Assembly: GCA_021234155.1 (NCBI GenBank)
Contig: JAJEKV010000073.1
Span: forward strand, 5,614,001-5,678,000
Origin: Isoetes taiwanensis
Lineage: Eukaryota > Streptophyta > Lycopodiopsida > Isoetales > Isoetaceae
Direction of reading: 5' to 3'
DNA length: 64,000 nucleotides
Numbering within the stretch: position 1 is the first letter of the stretch; every line of letters starts with the position of its first letter. A model generated the notes under the pieces. That model had not been told where the DNA came from, searched no databases, and saw only the letters and a list, made by a program, of their open reading frames with translations. The position numbers and the translations under genes were made by a program. This document shows, one piece after another, positions 12,136 through 23,695 of this stretch.

Positions 12136-14051
12136 TGTTGACCCCCAACCTGGCTTAGAGAGTCAAACACAAGAAGCCAACTTGAGTTTTCACTCAAGTT
12201 GGGGTTAGAACCTCCAGATCACTTAAGGTGATCAATCTACACAAGAATTTTCCAAAGAAAAAGCTCAGTTACAGAGTTTGCATACCTTTCCCAATTCTAG
12301 AATTTGGATCCCTTACTCAAATCGATGCAGATCTCATAGACAGATTGATTCCCAAGGTCAGATGATTGTGACTTGTTCAGAGAAGTTGTAGGCAAGCAAG
12401 GGTAAAGATCTTGACCAAGTCTGAGTTCTAATTTGTGAGATATTCGATCTCAAATTTGGGTCAAATTTTGGTCAATATCAGTCAAGACTAAAGACAGAGC
12501 TCAGAGTTTTGTAACTTGAGTTGTAGGTTGAATTTTGAAGAAATTCCAAAACTAAGGTGCAATATAGACTTCAAAGGTAAGGTGCATGCTGTCAAATCAT
12601 GATTTGAATCACTAAAACTATTTTTTTGGCACTGTTTTGTGGATATCAGTCTAAATTTGTATCAGACAAAATGCAAAAAATGGTAACTTGAGTTTGGAAT
12701 GGGATTTTTTCGAAATTTTTGTGCACACAGGTGCAAATAAGATGGGAGATGAAGGGCAGATGGTCATATGCAGGAAAAAATAAAGGAATTCTTTACTGTA
12801 AAAATATTTGTGATGCAAAAATACTAAAGGATCATGACAGTCGACTTTTTGAATACTTGGCAATCAATTTTCATTGATATGAAGGTAATACAAGGTGAAT
12901 AAGAATCTTGGGAACTTAGATCAATCATCAAAATAGCTTAGAAGGTCAATAAATAGTATCAAGTCAATAATATCAGTCCAATCTTCTCAGATTAGACTGT
13001 GGAACACTCAGAGACTTCAAGAACGTCTTTAGATCATGCTCAGCATGTATCAATGTCGAGGTTTGATGCGTCTGGGCCTTCAAAAACTTCTGTCAATGAT
13101 CCCCAGGTATATGAGTTTAGATTTAATGATTCCAGCATCTTAATGCTTAGATTTAGGCTTAATATGATGCTTGAGAGCGGGAGTCCAGGATTAGGCAGTT
13201 TTTAAAGCTTAAGAATTCGATTTCGGCGTGATTTGAGCTCATTTCCAGATTTAGGTTAGAAGCAGCTGTATTTTCTGAGAATTCACGCGATACGGTGACC
13301 GTATTTCTTGAGGTATAAACCAGGAATATGCCGTATTTTATAATTTTAGAAAGCCTGGCCATGGTTTCAAAAGGTCACTCATGAGGTAATTGAAGAATTG
13401 GGTCACCTAGGCAATAGTAACCCTAATGTTTTTGGGAATATGCCAAGTTTGGGCATCATATTGAGGAATATTCCATAGGGTAGACATACAACATGGCTTC
13501 TTATGGCACAATGGTAGATGAGCATAGGGGTATAAAAGGTTGCAAGAAGAATTAGGCTAAGAGAGTTTACAAAAATGTGGCATAGGAAGTGGAAAGAAAA
13601 AAAGGGGTAAAAGATATGGAGGGCAATGGTGAGAATAACTTATGGAGGAATAAAGATGCATAAAAAAAGAAGGAATTAGGCAAAGTATGGTAGGGTATGC
13701 AAGGGTGAGCAAAAGGGAAATAAGTTTAGGGAAAAATGGCTAGGAGATTTCAAAAGGATGGGAATAGAGTGTAAAAATGGGTAAAAATGGCCTAGGGGTG
13801 GAATCAAGTACCATGGGGTCTTCCAAACTCTAACTTCCAATCTTTCAAAAGCATCTTCCAATCTTCTTTTACCCAGCACCTCTTTGACTAGCTTTGACCT
13901 CAAATGAAGTGTTTCTTATGGGAGTTGACCTTGAAGATAAATATCCTTTGACCTTCATACCAATGTTGACTACCAAGTTTTCCTTTGACTTAGCCTTCCT
14001 AACTTTAACAAATAAACCAATCAATTAGTATGTTGCCCTTTGGGGGCAACA
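12136..14051 (-). repeat. Element A 3' LTR
   Basis: On the plus strand it begins TGTTGACCCCCAACC and ends GGGGGCAACA. Read as the element (minus) it begins TGTTGCCCCC with a short inverted repeat (TGTTGCCC / GGGCAACA). Its partner is 28640-30556. No ORF of note. Confidence 0.92.
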
Positions 14052-14910
14052 TCTCGCCAAAACAAGAAAATGGCTGGTCCCCTCAGCCATAAGGGGTCTT
14101 CAATTTTGTTCCAAAGTGTCTAAGTGAGAATTATGGAAGAAAGAGGGTATAAAGTGCAAGTGTTGATGAAATAGTGGTGAATATGGTAGTGAGTGGATGT
14201 GAGTGAATGACAAAGGTGAGAATGAGTTGTGAATATAGTAAGATGGTGATGGAAATGGAGTGTATGAGATGAAATGAGTGTGTAAATGTGGGAATCTCGC
14301 CAAAACAAGAAAATGTGTGAAAAGAGAAGGTAAGAATGAGTGTGAATGGGGTGAGAGGGTGAAGTGAATGTGCAAAAGTTGAGATCTCGCCAAAACAAGA
14401 AAATGTGTGCCTCCCTGATCCTTAAAAATGCAACTCTGCTATGATGGTGAAGCTGAATTGCATAGTGCTTTCTTTTGGGAATGAGAACAAGAATAAGGAG
14501 TTTAAATGGATAGTAGGACCACTTATGGCAGATGAATAAAGATGGAAAAAAGGGTGCACCTGTCATGGAAACATACAAACAAGTTAAACTTGATCCTTGC
14601 AACTCTGCTATGATGGTGAAGCTGAATTTGCAGAGTGCACATTTGGGGAGATAAAATGAAAGAGCATGGCTGAATGGAGGGCAGGACCACAATGAGACAG
14701 ATGAATGAAAATGGAAAAAGGGTGCTCCTGCAAATGACACTTGACAATTAATAAAAATCCCTGTTTTGAAGCTATTTGATGGCTCATCCTTCATACTGGC
14801 TAATCTGCAAATATAAACATAATGAAAGCATTAGTTCTAGATTTAAGACAAGTGAAATCTAATCCAACCTATCCAACCTATTCTAACTTTAATTCTAACT
14901 TGTCTAAGTT
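14052..14910 (-). other. Element A region between integrase and 3' LTR
   Basis: No conserved protein. It holds a 21-bp motif beginning TCTCGCCAAAACAAG three times (14052, 14295, 14395), the first touching the LTR, and two imperfect copies of a block of about 170 bp that start at about 14431 and 14599 (GCAACTCTGCTATGATGGTG). The minus strand has GAGGGGACCAGCC at 14072-14084, 20 nt before the LTR, the best polypurine-tract candidate. A 224-residue minus-strand frame here is low-complexity and I do not regard it as a gene. Confidence 0.65.
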
Positions 14911-15404
14911 CTAGAACATAAAAAGAGACAAACATATATGCTGATCCCAGTACCTTTTCAGGTGAATAGTGTTGATAGGATTTGGAAGTGGCATCCCTGA
15001 AGTTAATTCCTTCAACCAATAAGAATTGGTGCCTGCAGGTTCCAACACCTCATAGGGGCCCTCCCAAAGATTTTCAAACTTACTAGCCGAATCTTCCCTT
15101 GATTTATTCCATTTCAGAACTAATTCTCCAGTCTTGAAAGTCCCTTGTATTTTATGAGCAGCTTTGAAAGCAGCCAAATCCTTGGCTTTTTTAAGCAAAT
15201 TAGCATTCTCAGCTTCCATTCTATATTCTTCTAAATGCAAAAGGGTATCCAGTCTTTCCTGCAAAGCATACTCAAAAGGCAAACACAACTTATGAGCTAA
15301 CCTCATAGATGGAAGCTCAAGCTCTACTGGAAGCACAGCTTCAATGCCATAAACTAAGTTAAAAGGGGTATGAGTGGTTGCTGCTTTAATGGTGACTCTA
15401 TAAG
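14911..15404 (-). pseudogene. Element A integrase, C-terminal part
   Basis: Continues exactly from KLVDALW with AYRVTIKAATTHTPFNLVYGIEAVLPVELELPS, the conserved block after the DDE core. Then follow FKTGELVLKWNK and FENLWEGPYEVLEPAGTNSYWL, the small SH3-like C-terminal domain. No chromodomain follows. The residues read before AYRV in this frame belong to the insertion. Confidence 0.88.
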
Positions 15405-15899
15405 CCCATATGTAGCATAATAACAGGGGGTTTTCTTTGTGTTTTTGTACGGTTTTCACAAAGGTTTTTCTAAGATTTCATGGCGTATTTGAATGGATGT
15501 ACTAATGCGTACATCTAGAGTGCATCATTTCTTAGTCGTTGATTTAGTTTTTTTTTTCAAAGGTCCAACATCGAAGGGCTCACAACAAAAGCCCTCTTTT
15601 TATTTTAGTTGTTATTTTCAGAGTTTGGCATGCAAGCATCGTGCCATCGTGTTTTAGGGTTAGGAAGAGAGAAATCATGTTTTATCATGTTTTGCATGCT
15701 GAGCCCCGTTTACTGTTTTTGAGAAGCTGAAGCGCAACAGAGGCAGGCAAACTTTGAGCAGAGTAGATCCGCAAGAGTAAGATCTGTTTTCCCAGGCTAA
15801 TCAATTTTCTTTTTTGGGCGGGAAGTTATGGCCCTCTGCTTTTCTTAGGCGAACATCGGCATACTTTCCTTGGCGCCAATGGTTCGGGAAGAGTCTCAA

Positions 15900-16015
15900 G
15901 AACCCGGACGGAGGTGCGCGCATTTGAAGAAGCGGGATCGGAGGTGCAAAATCTGAAGAAGCCGGATCGAGGATCGAGGTTCGGCGTGGTGCATAATTTG
16001 AAGATTCGAGTTTTC
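15900..16015. repeat. Imperfect tandem repeat, about 35 bp, three units
   Basis: Three successive variants of CGGAGGTGC...TTTGAAGAAGC occur (GGAGGTGCGCGCATTTGAAG, GGAGGTGCAAAATCTGAAG, GGTGCATAATTTGAAG) in a GC-rich segment. No function is apparent. Confidence 0.5.
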
Positions 16016-16504
16016 TTGTTGTTGTCGCGGTCGGCCGAAACAAAGAGACTCCTTCGTGGCTTTCTTTGTGGTGCATGTTTGATCGGAGTTGCCAGGGTGT
16101 TCTTGCCATTTGCTTCTTTTATGGATCTTTGCTTGCAAAGATGATATCTGCAAACCCTGGATCCCGAAAAGCAAACTGAAACTCCTTCCTTTCTGAATCG
16201 CAAATCAGAAGTCGCTCCTCTCGCTTGCTTCGTTTTCATATTTATAGCTTCATTCTCGCTTGCATTGCTTAGTAGGGATCTTGCCTTCATCATTGTTCTT
16301 AAGAGAAAACTCGCTTCATCTTGCATCCGTATATCCGCTTGGGGGTTTTTCCTTATGGTTCGTAAGAGCTGAAGTATCTCAACTATCTGCGCTTTATAAG
16401 TTTACTCGGTCTAAATCGGGCATTTATTCTGCTTTTGTGCATTCTCCATAGCACATACAAGGGGTATTTATCCTGTTCCGTGCATTCTCCATAGCGCATG
16501 CAAG

Positions 16505-16690
16505 GTTCCGTGGTTGTAATTGCTTATCCGTTGAAATTGCTTAAAGAAGAAGAACAAAGGTATCTTTATTTTCGGTTTTACACAGAAGGCAGAGGAGAGG
16601 ATTTCGTGGTTGTAATTGCTTATCTATTCTATTCTAGAAGAAGGGTGTTTCCGTTTTTGGTCAACACAGAAGACAGAGAAGATGATCTTG
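16505..16690. repeat. Imperfect tandem repeat, about 105 bp, two units
   Basis: GTGGTTGTAATTGCTTATC occurs at about 16509 and 16607. Each is followed by AAGAAG, a TTTTCGGTTTT / GTTTTTGGTC block and ACACAGAAGRCAGAG. Confidence 0.6.
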
Positions 16691-17703
16691 TGGGTGTGCT
16701 TATCTGAGGGACCGACTATTCAATTGGAAGCGGAACTATTGAGGAAATTAGAGGAATTGATTGGCAATTGGTAATTGGTGTTTGGTCTGGAACTTTTGTG
16801 TACGCTTTTTAATGCAGTGGAATATGATATTAGCCTATTTTGGATCTGTCAGAATGATGCCAGCATAGCATCTCATAGTGTCTTGTAGTAAATATTTTGA
16901 ACCTTCACTAGTGTCTATGGAGTAGTTATAGAAAACCTCAAGCCTAATGAAGTTCCTTGGCTTTCCATCAAAGAAAGCTATTTTACAAGAGAAAATTCTA
17001 TATAGTAATGGCTTAACAGGGAATTGATGCTACCCATGCAAGACATGTTGATTTGGCATTTATGCTATCTTATTACTGGTTTTGGGCAGTTAAGGACTCT
17101 GTGTATCTCTGTATTGAATAAGGCAACCATGAAGAGGACTCCGAGGTTGCAGAAAAGGACTAGTCTCGAGCTAAAGTATAAAAGTAAGCAAAGCAGATGG
17201 CCATGGATAGCCCTTCCCAATGTTTGACGTTGAGTTCCGGTCCTATAGTTGGTTTAAAGCGTGGAAGAATCCAAGCACTTCCTACTCGGCTTTTGAATTG
17301 AAGAAGCAACGCAAGCAAACGGGTTTTGCTTTAAGGTAGCTGCTTTTTTTTTATCTTGTTCATTCTTCTACTCCTTTACACAGAAACATCACTCTTGCAA
17401 TTTGATGTCTAGAAAGAAGTCTTTCCCTGTGATTTCAATCTGTTTATTATATCTATCCTGTATCAACAAGAAATTTTGATGTGCGAAACGGGCATTGGCT
17501 TTAAATTTCTAAATAAAATGCTTTTATAGCATATATAATTATATTACATTATACTCATGTTTCATTTTACTATATACCCTTTTTTTTCTTAATGCTGCAT
17601 ATTACATAACACATATTGCTACATGTTTTAAATGTCTTTTATATTCTCACGTCCGTTTTTTGGGTTGCCCCTAGGGGGGCAAACCCTTGTTCATGTGGGT
17701 TTT

Positions 17704-17747
17704 CAGCATATTCTAAGTATATGCTAGAATATTCTTAGAATATGCTG
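17704..17747. repeat. Short perfect inverted repeat (14-bp stem)
   Basis: CAGCATATTCTAAG at 17704-17717 is the reverse complement of 17734-17747, with a 16-bp loop. It lies 60 bp after the AATATTCTCACG-type motif shared with the right end of the insertion. Confidence 0.65.
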
Positions 17748-17902
17748 GAAACTGCTCAAAACTGGCTCTTGCCTGTAAATTGGCGGTCGCCTCTGTTGGT
17801 GGTCCAGCCCAGTCGCCTGTGTTCGCCTGTGTTCGCCTGTGTTGCCTGTATTGGGGTCTATAGGATAGGAGATCCGGCAGTTCCTCTGGCAGACTTCGGA
17901 AT

Positions 17903-19335
17903 ATGATGAGCTCGGTAATCAGGCGTAGAAGCCATGTTTGCAGATTTAGGGCATTTCAGTGCATTTTGAAAACAGGTATATGGTTCAACAACGCTTCCAT
18001 AAGAACTATCTTCTTATATGCATCTCAGCTCACTACTTCGCAGAGTTTTTTATCTGTTCTTTTCAAGAACTCATCCCCTTTCAAAAGGTTTTCGCTGCTG
18101 GAAATATTGTCAGTGCAGTCTAAAAAGTCTAGCAGTTCTGGTGCTAATTCTAAATCTAAGCCAGTTTCTTCACATATTTCTACATCAGAAGACCATTCTG
18201 AGCAGGAAGAAGCAGATGTAAATAAGATCACAAGCAAAATCCAAGGAAGTACCAAGGGCAGAAGCAAAGGGCATTGTTAATAAGAAGCATACAAGAGGAA
18301 GGCTTTTGCTGAGCAGGGCTTCAGATAAAGACACACATTTGAATGAAATGACACTTGATAACAACCCTATTTTCTATGGAGAAATACGGAAAGCTTCAGG
18401 ACTTCTTTCGGATGCTTATTTGCACACTGAAAATATCATGTTTACAGAAAATGAGGTGTGATTTTGTCTAATGGAATGGCCTAATGTGGAAGTATATGAT
18501 TTATGTTGCAGTGCATTGATTTAACTGTCCCTGAATGACATATCAGATTTCAATGTCTATGATAGAGTCGCATGATGAAAGATATCAGGGAGCCCAATCG
18601 CCTGGAGCTGAAACAGATCGCCGATCAGTTGAACCAAGGGAAGAAAACGATTTCTATGATTTTTCGTATCATTCTGCTGCAGCAAATGATTCATCTAAGG
18701 GAGGATTGCTGAAAACTTGGAAGTATTCGAGAGTAAAGGAGGATGCTGTAGATAGGACAGGTTCCTTTCTGGCAGAAATGGAGTCATTGGGTTCTCAATC
18801 CATCGTTGGATGCATTCTGAAATTGAAGCTTCTACAATCATGGGGTGACCCTTACTATCTTGGACTTACTAGAATTCAGGTTTGTAGATTTCTCAAACCT
18901 CTTTTCGTAGTTTCTTCAAATCACACATTGCATGCATAGGAATTGGAGGAGCAATATGCTTTTAACACATAATTCATGAACGTAGCCAACTTTAGGATGA
19001 GAAGGAAGAGATAATTAATGGTGGTCCTCCATCTTGGATTTTTTTTCCATATTCTGTCATATTGTGGAGGAGTAGAAACAAAGGTGCAAGGAGGCCTTCC
19101 TCCTTTGACAAAGCAGGAGGAAGTTAGCAGGCAATCAAGTGTGAAGGGCTCAATTTTCAATAGCTCTTCTGCTGAGGCAAATCTCTGTGTTACACCTCCT
19201 AATGTTGTCTGTTCCTCTACTCGCAAATCTGATTGTTTGGATCATGCCATGTTTGTTAGCAAAGATCCCCGTATCAGCAAAATCTCTGTCTATGTTGACG
19301 TTAAGGATATCTTCCCTAGCCTTTGCAGCCAACAG
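17903..19335 (+). pseudogene. KATNIP-like gene fragment with exon-intron structure
   Basis: KATNIP (KIAA0556) is a cilium/basal-body protein with repeated DUF4457 domains. The second half of exon-like block 18117-18455 reads LDNNPIFYGEIRKASGLL and ENIMFTENE, like its FKGEIxKAxG / DTILFT segment. Block 18512-18879 ends with LKLKLLQSWGDPYYLGLTRIQ, matching the family's hallmark LLSTWGDPYYxGLxGIE. A third block (18996-19335, IINGGPPSWIFFPYSV... to VDVKDIFPSLCSQQ) is less clear. Blocks are bounded by AG acceptors and GT donors. There are frame changes near 18.26 kb and a stop near 18.53 kb. It lies entirely within the 8.3-kb insertion, so it is probably a captured, broken copy. The family name rests on remembered motifs. 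Confidence 0.55.
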
Positions 19336-22300
19336 GTGTGCTACCTTTTCCATTTCTGTACTAGAAAATTATCCTTTGTTTTTATCATTTTTAGTTAGCA
19401 TCTCTTTCATCTCTTGCAAGATGCTTTCATGCATTTTCTCCACAACTCGAGTCTGGGAGTACCAAGATCAGTGTCTGGTAATTGATGCAGGGATATCCAC
19501 CATCTTTCTGCCCATATGTGCACATCTCGATACCACCCTGATGCCATTGATTGAGATAGAGGAATTTTACATGCTCTATCAGGCAGTGCAACCTATTTAG
19601 CAGCAGCTTCTCTTGCTGATCAATGCATTAGCAGAGAGGTATCTATGTGATATGTTTGGGGAAAAAAAAGTTGAGACTCCACATATAAGTGCATGCCATG
19701 GACCTAGGCACCAGCAGAAGCAATGAGCTTGGGACCAAAGTAGCTGGCCTCACGATTAGAAAAGCACCTTCAAGAAACATGTCACTTCTAGATTTCCATC
19801 CCCAACTAAACCTCCTTTGGCAGAAATGTCTTCTTTGAATAGGCTTGGCATCATGAGTTGCGACCCATCCATGTTACAACATCGTTAGCACAGCAGAACA
19901 AAAAATCTGCATCTGCATACTCTACACCTCATGTTTAGAAACAAACAACTTACCTGAAAAGTGCATTACAACATGAGGCCGAAGTCCCTGTCTAGAAGTA
20001 ACAGGAAAAAGACATTATCTTTTTATATTCAGCATCTCTTTGGCTCCAGTCTGCTCCTCCATAAGCGTTTCACTAGCATACTTGCTCAAAAGTTCATGTT
20101 TCTTCTTTCCAAGTATCATCCTTGAAAGAAAGTCTACCTAGTGGCGTGCCATTATTGGCTCCATGAGCATTATGACCCTAGCTACATTTGCATCTAAAAC
20201 AATTGCTGGTGGATATGAAATTACGCCTCTCAATTTAGGCTTAATTTTGCAGTAATCCCAGGACTGTGTTAATTACAGTAGCATCTTATGAAGCATGCCT
20301 TCTCAGGTCAGTATGAGGTAAATGTTGATTAAACATCCAGCTTTACCACATCAACCCTGTTACCTAACACTGTGTTTCATTCTTTTTTCTAGGCTCCAAG
20401 ACAGGAACACTTGTAAGTTGGACCCTTACTCTGCCAACAATCAGCACAGAAATTTGGAACAGAACAGAACAGAGCAGCTTAGATCTGGCTGACAGAATGT
20501 ATGGGGCTTTCCTTAAAATCTGTTTATGCAAGTGGGTATGTTGTCCCCAATTCTTTTGTTGTTAATGTTGGTCTGCATCCCATCAAAGAACTTGGGTGTA
20601 ATTAAACCAGCACGACAAAGATGTCCTGAAGGATTGACTATGGCAAGGCCAGGAAAGAAAAAACGTGAATAAATTTTACATGGGGGCATGTAATGAATGG
20701 AAAGCATTGGTTTTTTAATGCCTTACACTAGGAATTGAAATCTACAAGGAATGTACTGTGAAGCTATTCTGAGCAACTAGGCAAATCCAATTGTTAAGTA
20801 TTGTTATGCATAAGAAATGCATGGGACTTGGCAGAACTGAAGGACATATCTATGCAGGACAATGGACTGGGGGCCTGCTGCTTGATTGAGGCGCCATTTA
20901 TCTAGTATATCTAGTACAGGTTACGTAAAGATTTACTGTTTTCCACCTTTTACATCGTCACCAGAATATAGATTGTATGTGGTGCAGAAACCCTATGGCA
21001 CTAGGGGTATATTTACTTGGATTGGTTCAATCGACCAAACTACAATGTTCTTCATTTAAGGACCATTTAAGGCAGGGAGGACAACAAAGATGCAGGGTTT
21101 TTGCATTAAATGCCAAGCTTTTCCGTTTTCTATATTGTCATCATGTACCTCTCTTGCTTCAACTTCAATACAAACCTGGCATTACAGGGTTTCTGTATCC
21201 ACCACTGTGCTAAAAAAAAAAGAAAATGGAAGATTTGCATTCCTATTCCTCTTACATTGCTGTGCATTTAGAAGCCTTGATTTTCTTCTGAACTCTCAGC
21301 TTTTGCTTATCTAGGCATATAGGTATACCATTTTTTCACCCATACCCAACTCCTCTGTAAGTTGCTAATACCATTTGATTTGCCTCATTTTCCTTGTGGG
21401 GTTGCTTCCATTAAAAGCATGTCCATGGTGAGGTTTATATTGTACCTACTGTAATGTCCTTTTCTAGCCTTGACCCATCTTGCATAATTTCACACTTTTG
21501 CTTACCTACTTGCTACCCTTGAGTTGACTTCTAAGGGTGTAAGTGCCTTCATGTGGCCTCCTTCTTGACCCACATACAAAGATGCATCACCCACTAACCC
21601 CCCATAAACTTTATTTAAGTTGGCCTCTAACATCATTAAAGTGTTGTCATGAGTTGGCCTCTTTCAATCCTAACTTGCTTAGAGTCCCTTGCCTTTCATG
21701 TGGCCTCCTCTTGACCCTTAGAAAATGATACTCTGCTCATCCAGTAACCCTCACTTATTATCTATTTAAGTGTCATAAGTTAGCCTCTATCACTCTCAGT
21801 TTAAATACATACCCATTGCTTGTGGCATGATCCTACTTATATAAAGAAGAATTGTTCTTGATCTAATTTCCCATCCGTAGCTACCCCGATGTGGAATGCG
21901 TTGTCGTTGTGCGGAGGCTCCATGTCACTTGCATTGTAGGATTGCAATTGTCCTGGCTAGTTGGGGTTGGATACATCAAAGAAGATGTCATGCAATTTTG
22001 CTAAGTACTTCATTCAACCCTTTTCGAGACAGTTGATCTTTATAAGGTTCTAGTAGGATTTCTGGCTGCTATTGGCTGTCAAGCAGAATGTGAATATGCT
22101 TTTATTGCTTTTGTTTAAATTGCAGGCTTCATCCTAACTAGTCTTATCATATCTCCCTTATTTTACTAATCGATTCTTTATGCAAACAATTTATAGCTCT
22201 CAAAAATTGTAAGACATGCTAGAAGGAACAAACAAAGGAGACAAGTTTACTTTCTAAAATACTTAGGAATCAAGACGTTTTGTCATATATAAGACATGAT

Positions 22301-22988
22301 TATCATAAATGTGGCATAACAACTATGAGGTTATTGTCCGTGACATTGCAGTAGAAAAATGTGGGAGATTCACAATCATCAGTTGCTTTCATAACCTAGT
22401 CTATGAGGAAAAGATATTGCCTGAAATTTGTATGGAAAGTTTGATGCTACCTTAAGATTTTTTGTGATTCAATGATTTCTAAATTCTTGAGCACTCAAAT
22501 GCGACCATGAAAAGTAAGAAAATGAAAATTGCGCACCCAGGGGATGCCAAAAAGCACAAGAAATAAGAATGGTCATAGAAGCACCACAACTTAGGGCATG
22601 TAAGCACCATACTTAACCAAAAGCATCAATTTATTTGCTCTAAAAAAGACGTCATCTTCTCCTCAAGGAGAACCATGTTATTGTTGAGATCATTCTTCTT
22701 GTGGAGCTGAAGTTTGTGGGCAGTTATTTTAAAGTTTTAAAAAAAGTGTTCTTTTTGCTAGAAATACTATGCTACTTGATGTTTTGTCTTTAGGTGCAAA
22801 TGAGAAAAAATGACCAACTGAATATTTTCTATTCTAATGCATGAGGGTCAATGCATGCTTAATCACGATGAAGTTATCAGTACTTTCTCTTCTCTTTTTT
22901 CCTTTAGTTGTATGAATTAACCTCACAAGTTATGAAATCTAAGAACTTCTGGGCTATGAAAATGAATTCCTATGTTTGTAGCATTTAG
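19336..22988. other. Non-coding remainder of the 8.3-kb insertion
   Basis: I see no recognisable exon, RNA gene or transposase. It may be further intronic or flanking DNA picked up with the KATNIP-like fragment. It contains the 147-bp tandem repeat listed next. Confidence 0.45.
21537..21830. repeat. Tandem duplication, period about 147 bp
   Basis: CATGTGGCCTCC at 21550 and 21697, followed in both by CTTGACCC, a CCAxTAACCC block, TATTTAAG and AGTTGGCCTCT / AGTTAGCCTCT. Confidence 0.7.
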
Positions 22989-23082
22989 AAGGCTCTATAT
23001 TAAACAAAGAAGATCCATTACGAAACAACAAAACGAAGGCTCGATATTAAACAAACAAGATCCATTATGAAACAACAAAACA
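22989..23082. repeat. Tandem duplication, 47 bp, two copies
   Basis: AAGGCTCTATATTAAACAAA starts at 22989 and again, with one substitution early in the unit, at 23036. Both run to GAAACAACAAAAC. Confidence 0.85.
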
Positions 23083-23141
23083 AAAAGCATGCAAACACAC
23101 TCCCGGATCACAGAAGGGCAACCCTTCGTGCGCAGCACCTT

Positions 23142-23678
23142 GTTTTTTATGGCCCGAAGGGCCAAAAATTTTTTTTAGTATAATAACCAACACATAACTA
23201 CCATTGACATTAATAAATATAACCATTGGATCCAACACATTTAAATTAAAATCCCCCTTAAACCCCCTTTGGTTTGGGTGCATATTCACACGGGGGGTGA
23301 CTCCGGGCATCGAGAGCTGTCGGATTGGCATATTCGCCCCTTATTCTTTAATCTACACCGTACGTAAAGTTCCTCGTTTGTGGGGTATGCAAGTACAAGA
23401 TTTGCTATACTGTATAATAAGATTCGCAAAATACTATATGATTTCAACCGGAATACTATATGGTGTTGATTTCGTACGTGCAAAATACAATTATGAGGGC
23501 TCTCGCTGCCCTACGTCACCCCCCGTGTGAATATGCACCCAAACCAAAGGGGGTTTAAGGGGGATTTTAATTTAAATGTGTTGGATCCAATGGTTATATT
23601 TATTAATGTCAATGGTAGTTATGTGTTGGTTATTATACTAAAAAAAATTTTTGGCCCTTCGGGCCATAAAAAAAAAAC
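23142..23678. mobile_element. Foldback element with arms of about 160 bp
   Basis: Left arm 23142-23301 and right arm 23515-23678 are near-perfect reverse complements around a 213-bp loop. Outer ends read TTTTTTATGGCCCGAAGGGCC. Inner ends read GGGTGCATATTCACACGGGGGG followed by TGAC. It has no coding capacity. The 12 bp at the right border of the 8.3-kb insertion (GAATATGCACCC, 23688-23699) repeat the arm's inner motif, so arm and border may share an origin. It could be a MITE-like foldback or the inverted ends of a larger DNA transposon. Confidence 0.85.
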
Positions 23679-23695
23679 AGACGTGAGAATATGCA

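Larger units (their letters stand above)
15411..23695. mobile_element. 8.3-kb insertion inside element A integrase
   Basis: The integrase reading frame is split cleanly: KLVDALW ends at 23696 and AYRVT begins at 15404. CCCATA is present on both sides (15405-15410 and 23696-23701), so this is an insertion with a probable 6-bp duplication. The inserted block starts TGTAGCATAATAAC and ends GAATATGCA. It contains a GC-richer leader-like region (15.8-16.7 kb), exon-like fragments resembling KATNIP, several tandem repeats and a large foldback at its right end. I see no transposase, RT or LTR pair, so the element class is unknown. Confidence 0.75.

Noticed and set aside
14120-14794. 224-codon minus-strand frame after integrase in element A, as a possible env-like gene
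   Set aside because: Low-complexity Ser/His/Phe-rich translation that spans two imperfect nucleotide repeats. No start context or conserved domain, and frames shift between the repeats.
15411-23695. Helitron as an explanation for the 8.3-kb insertion with captured exons
   Set aside because: Helitrons enter between A and T without target duplication and end in CTRR after a hairpin. Here CCCATA is duplicated and the ends are TG...CA.
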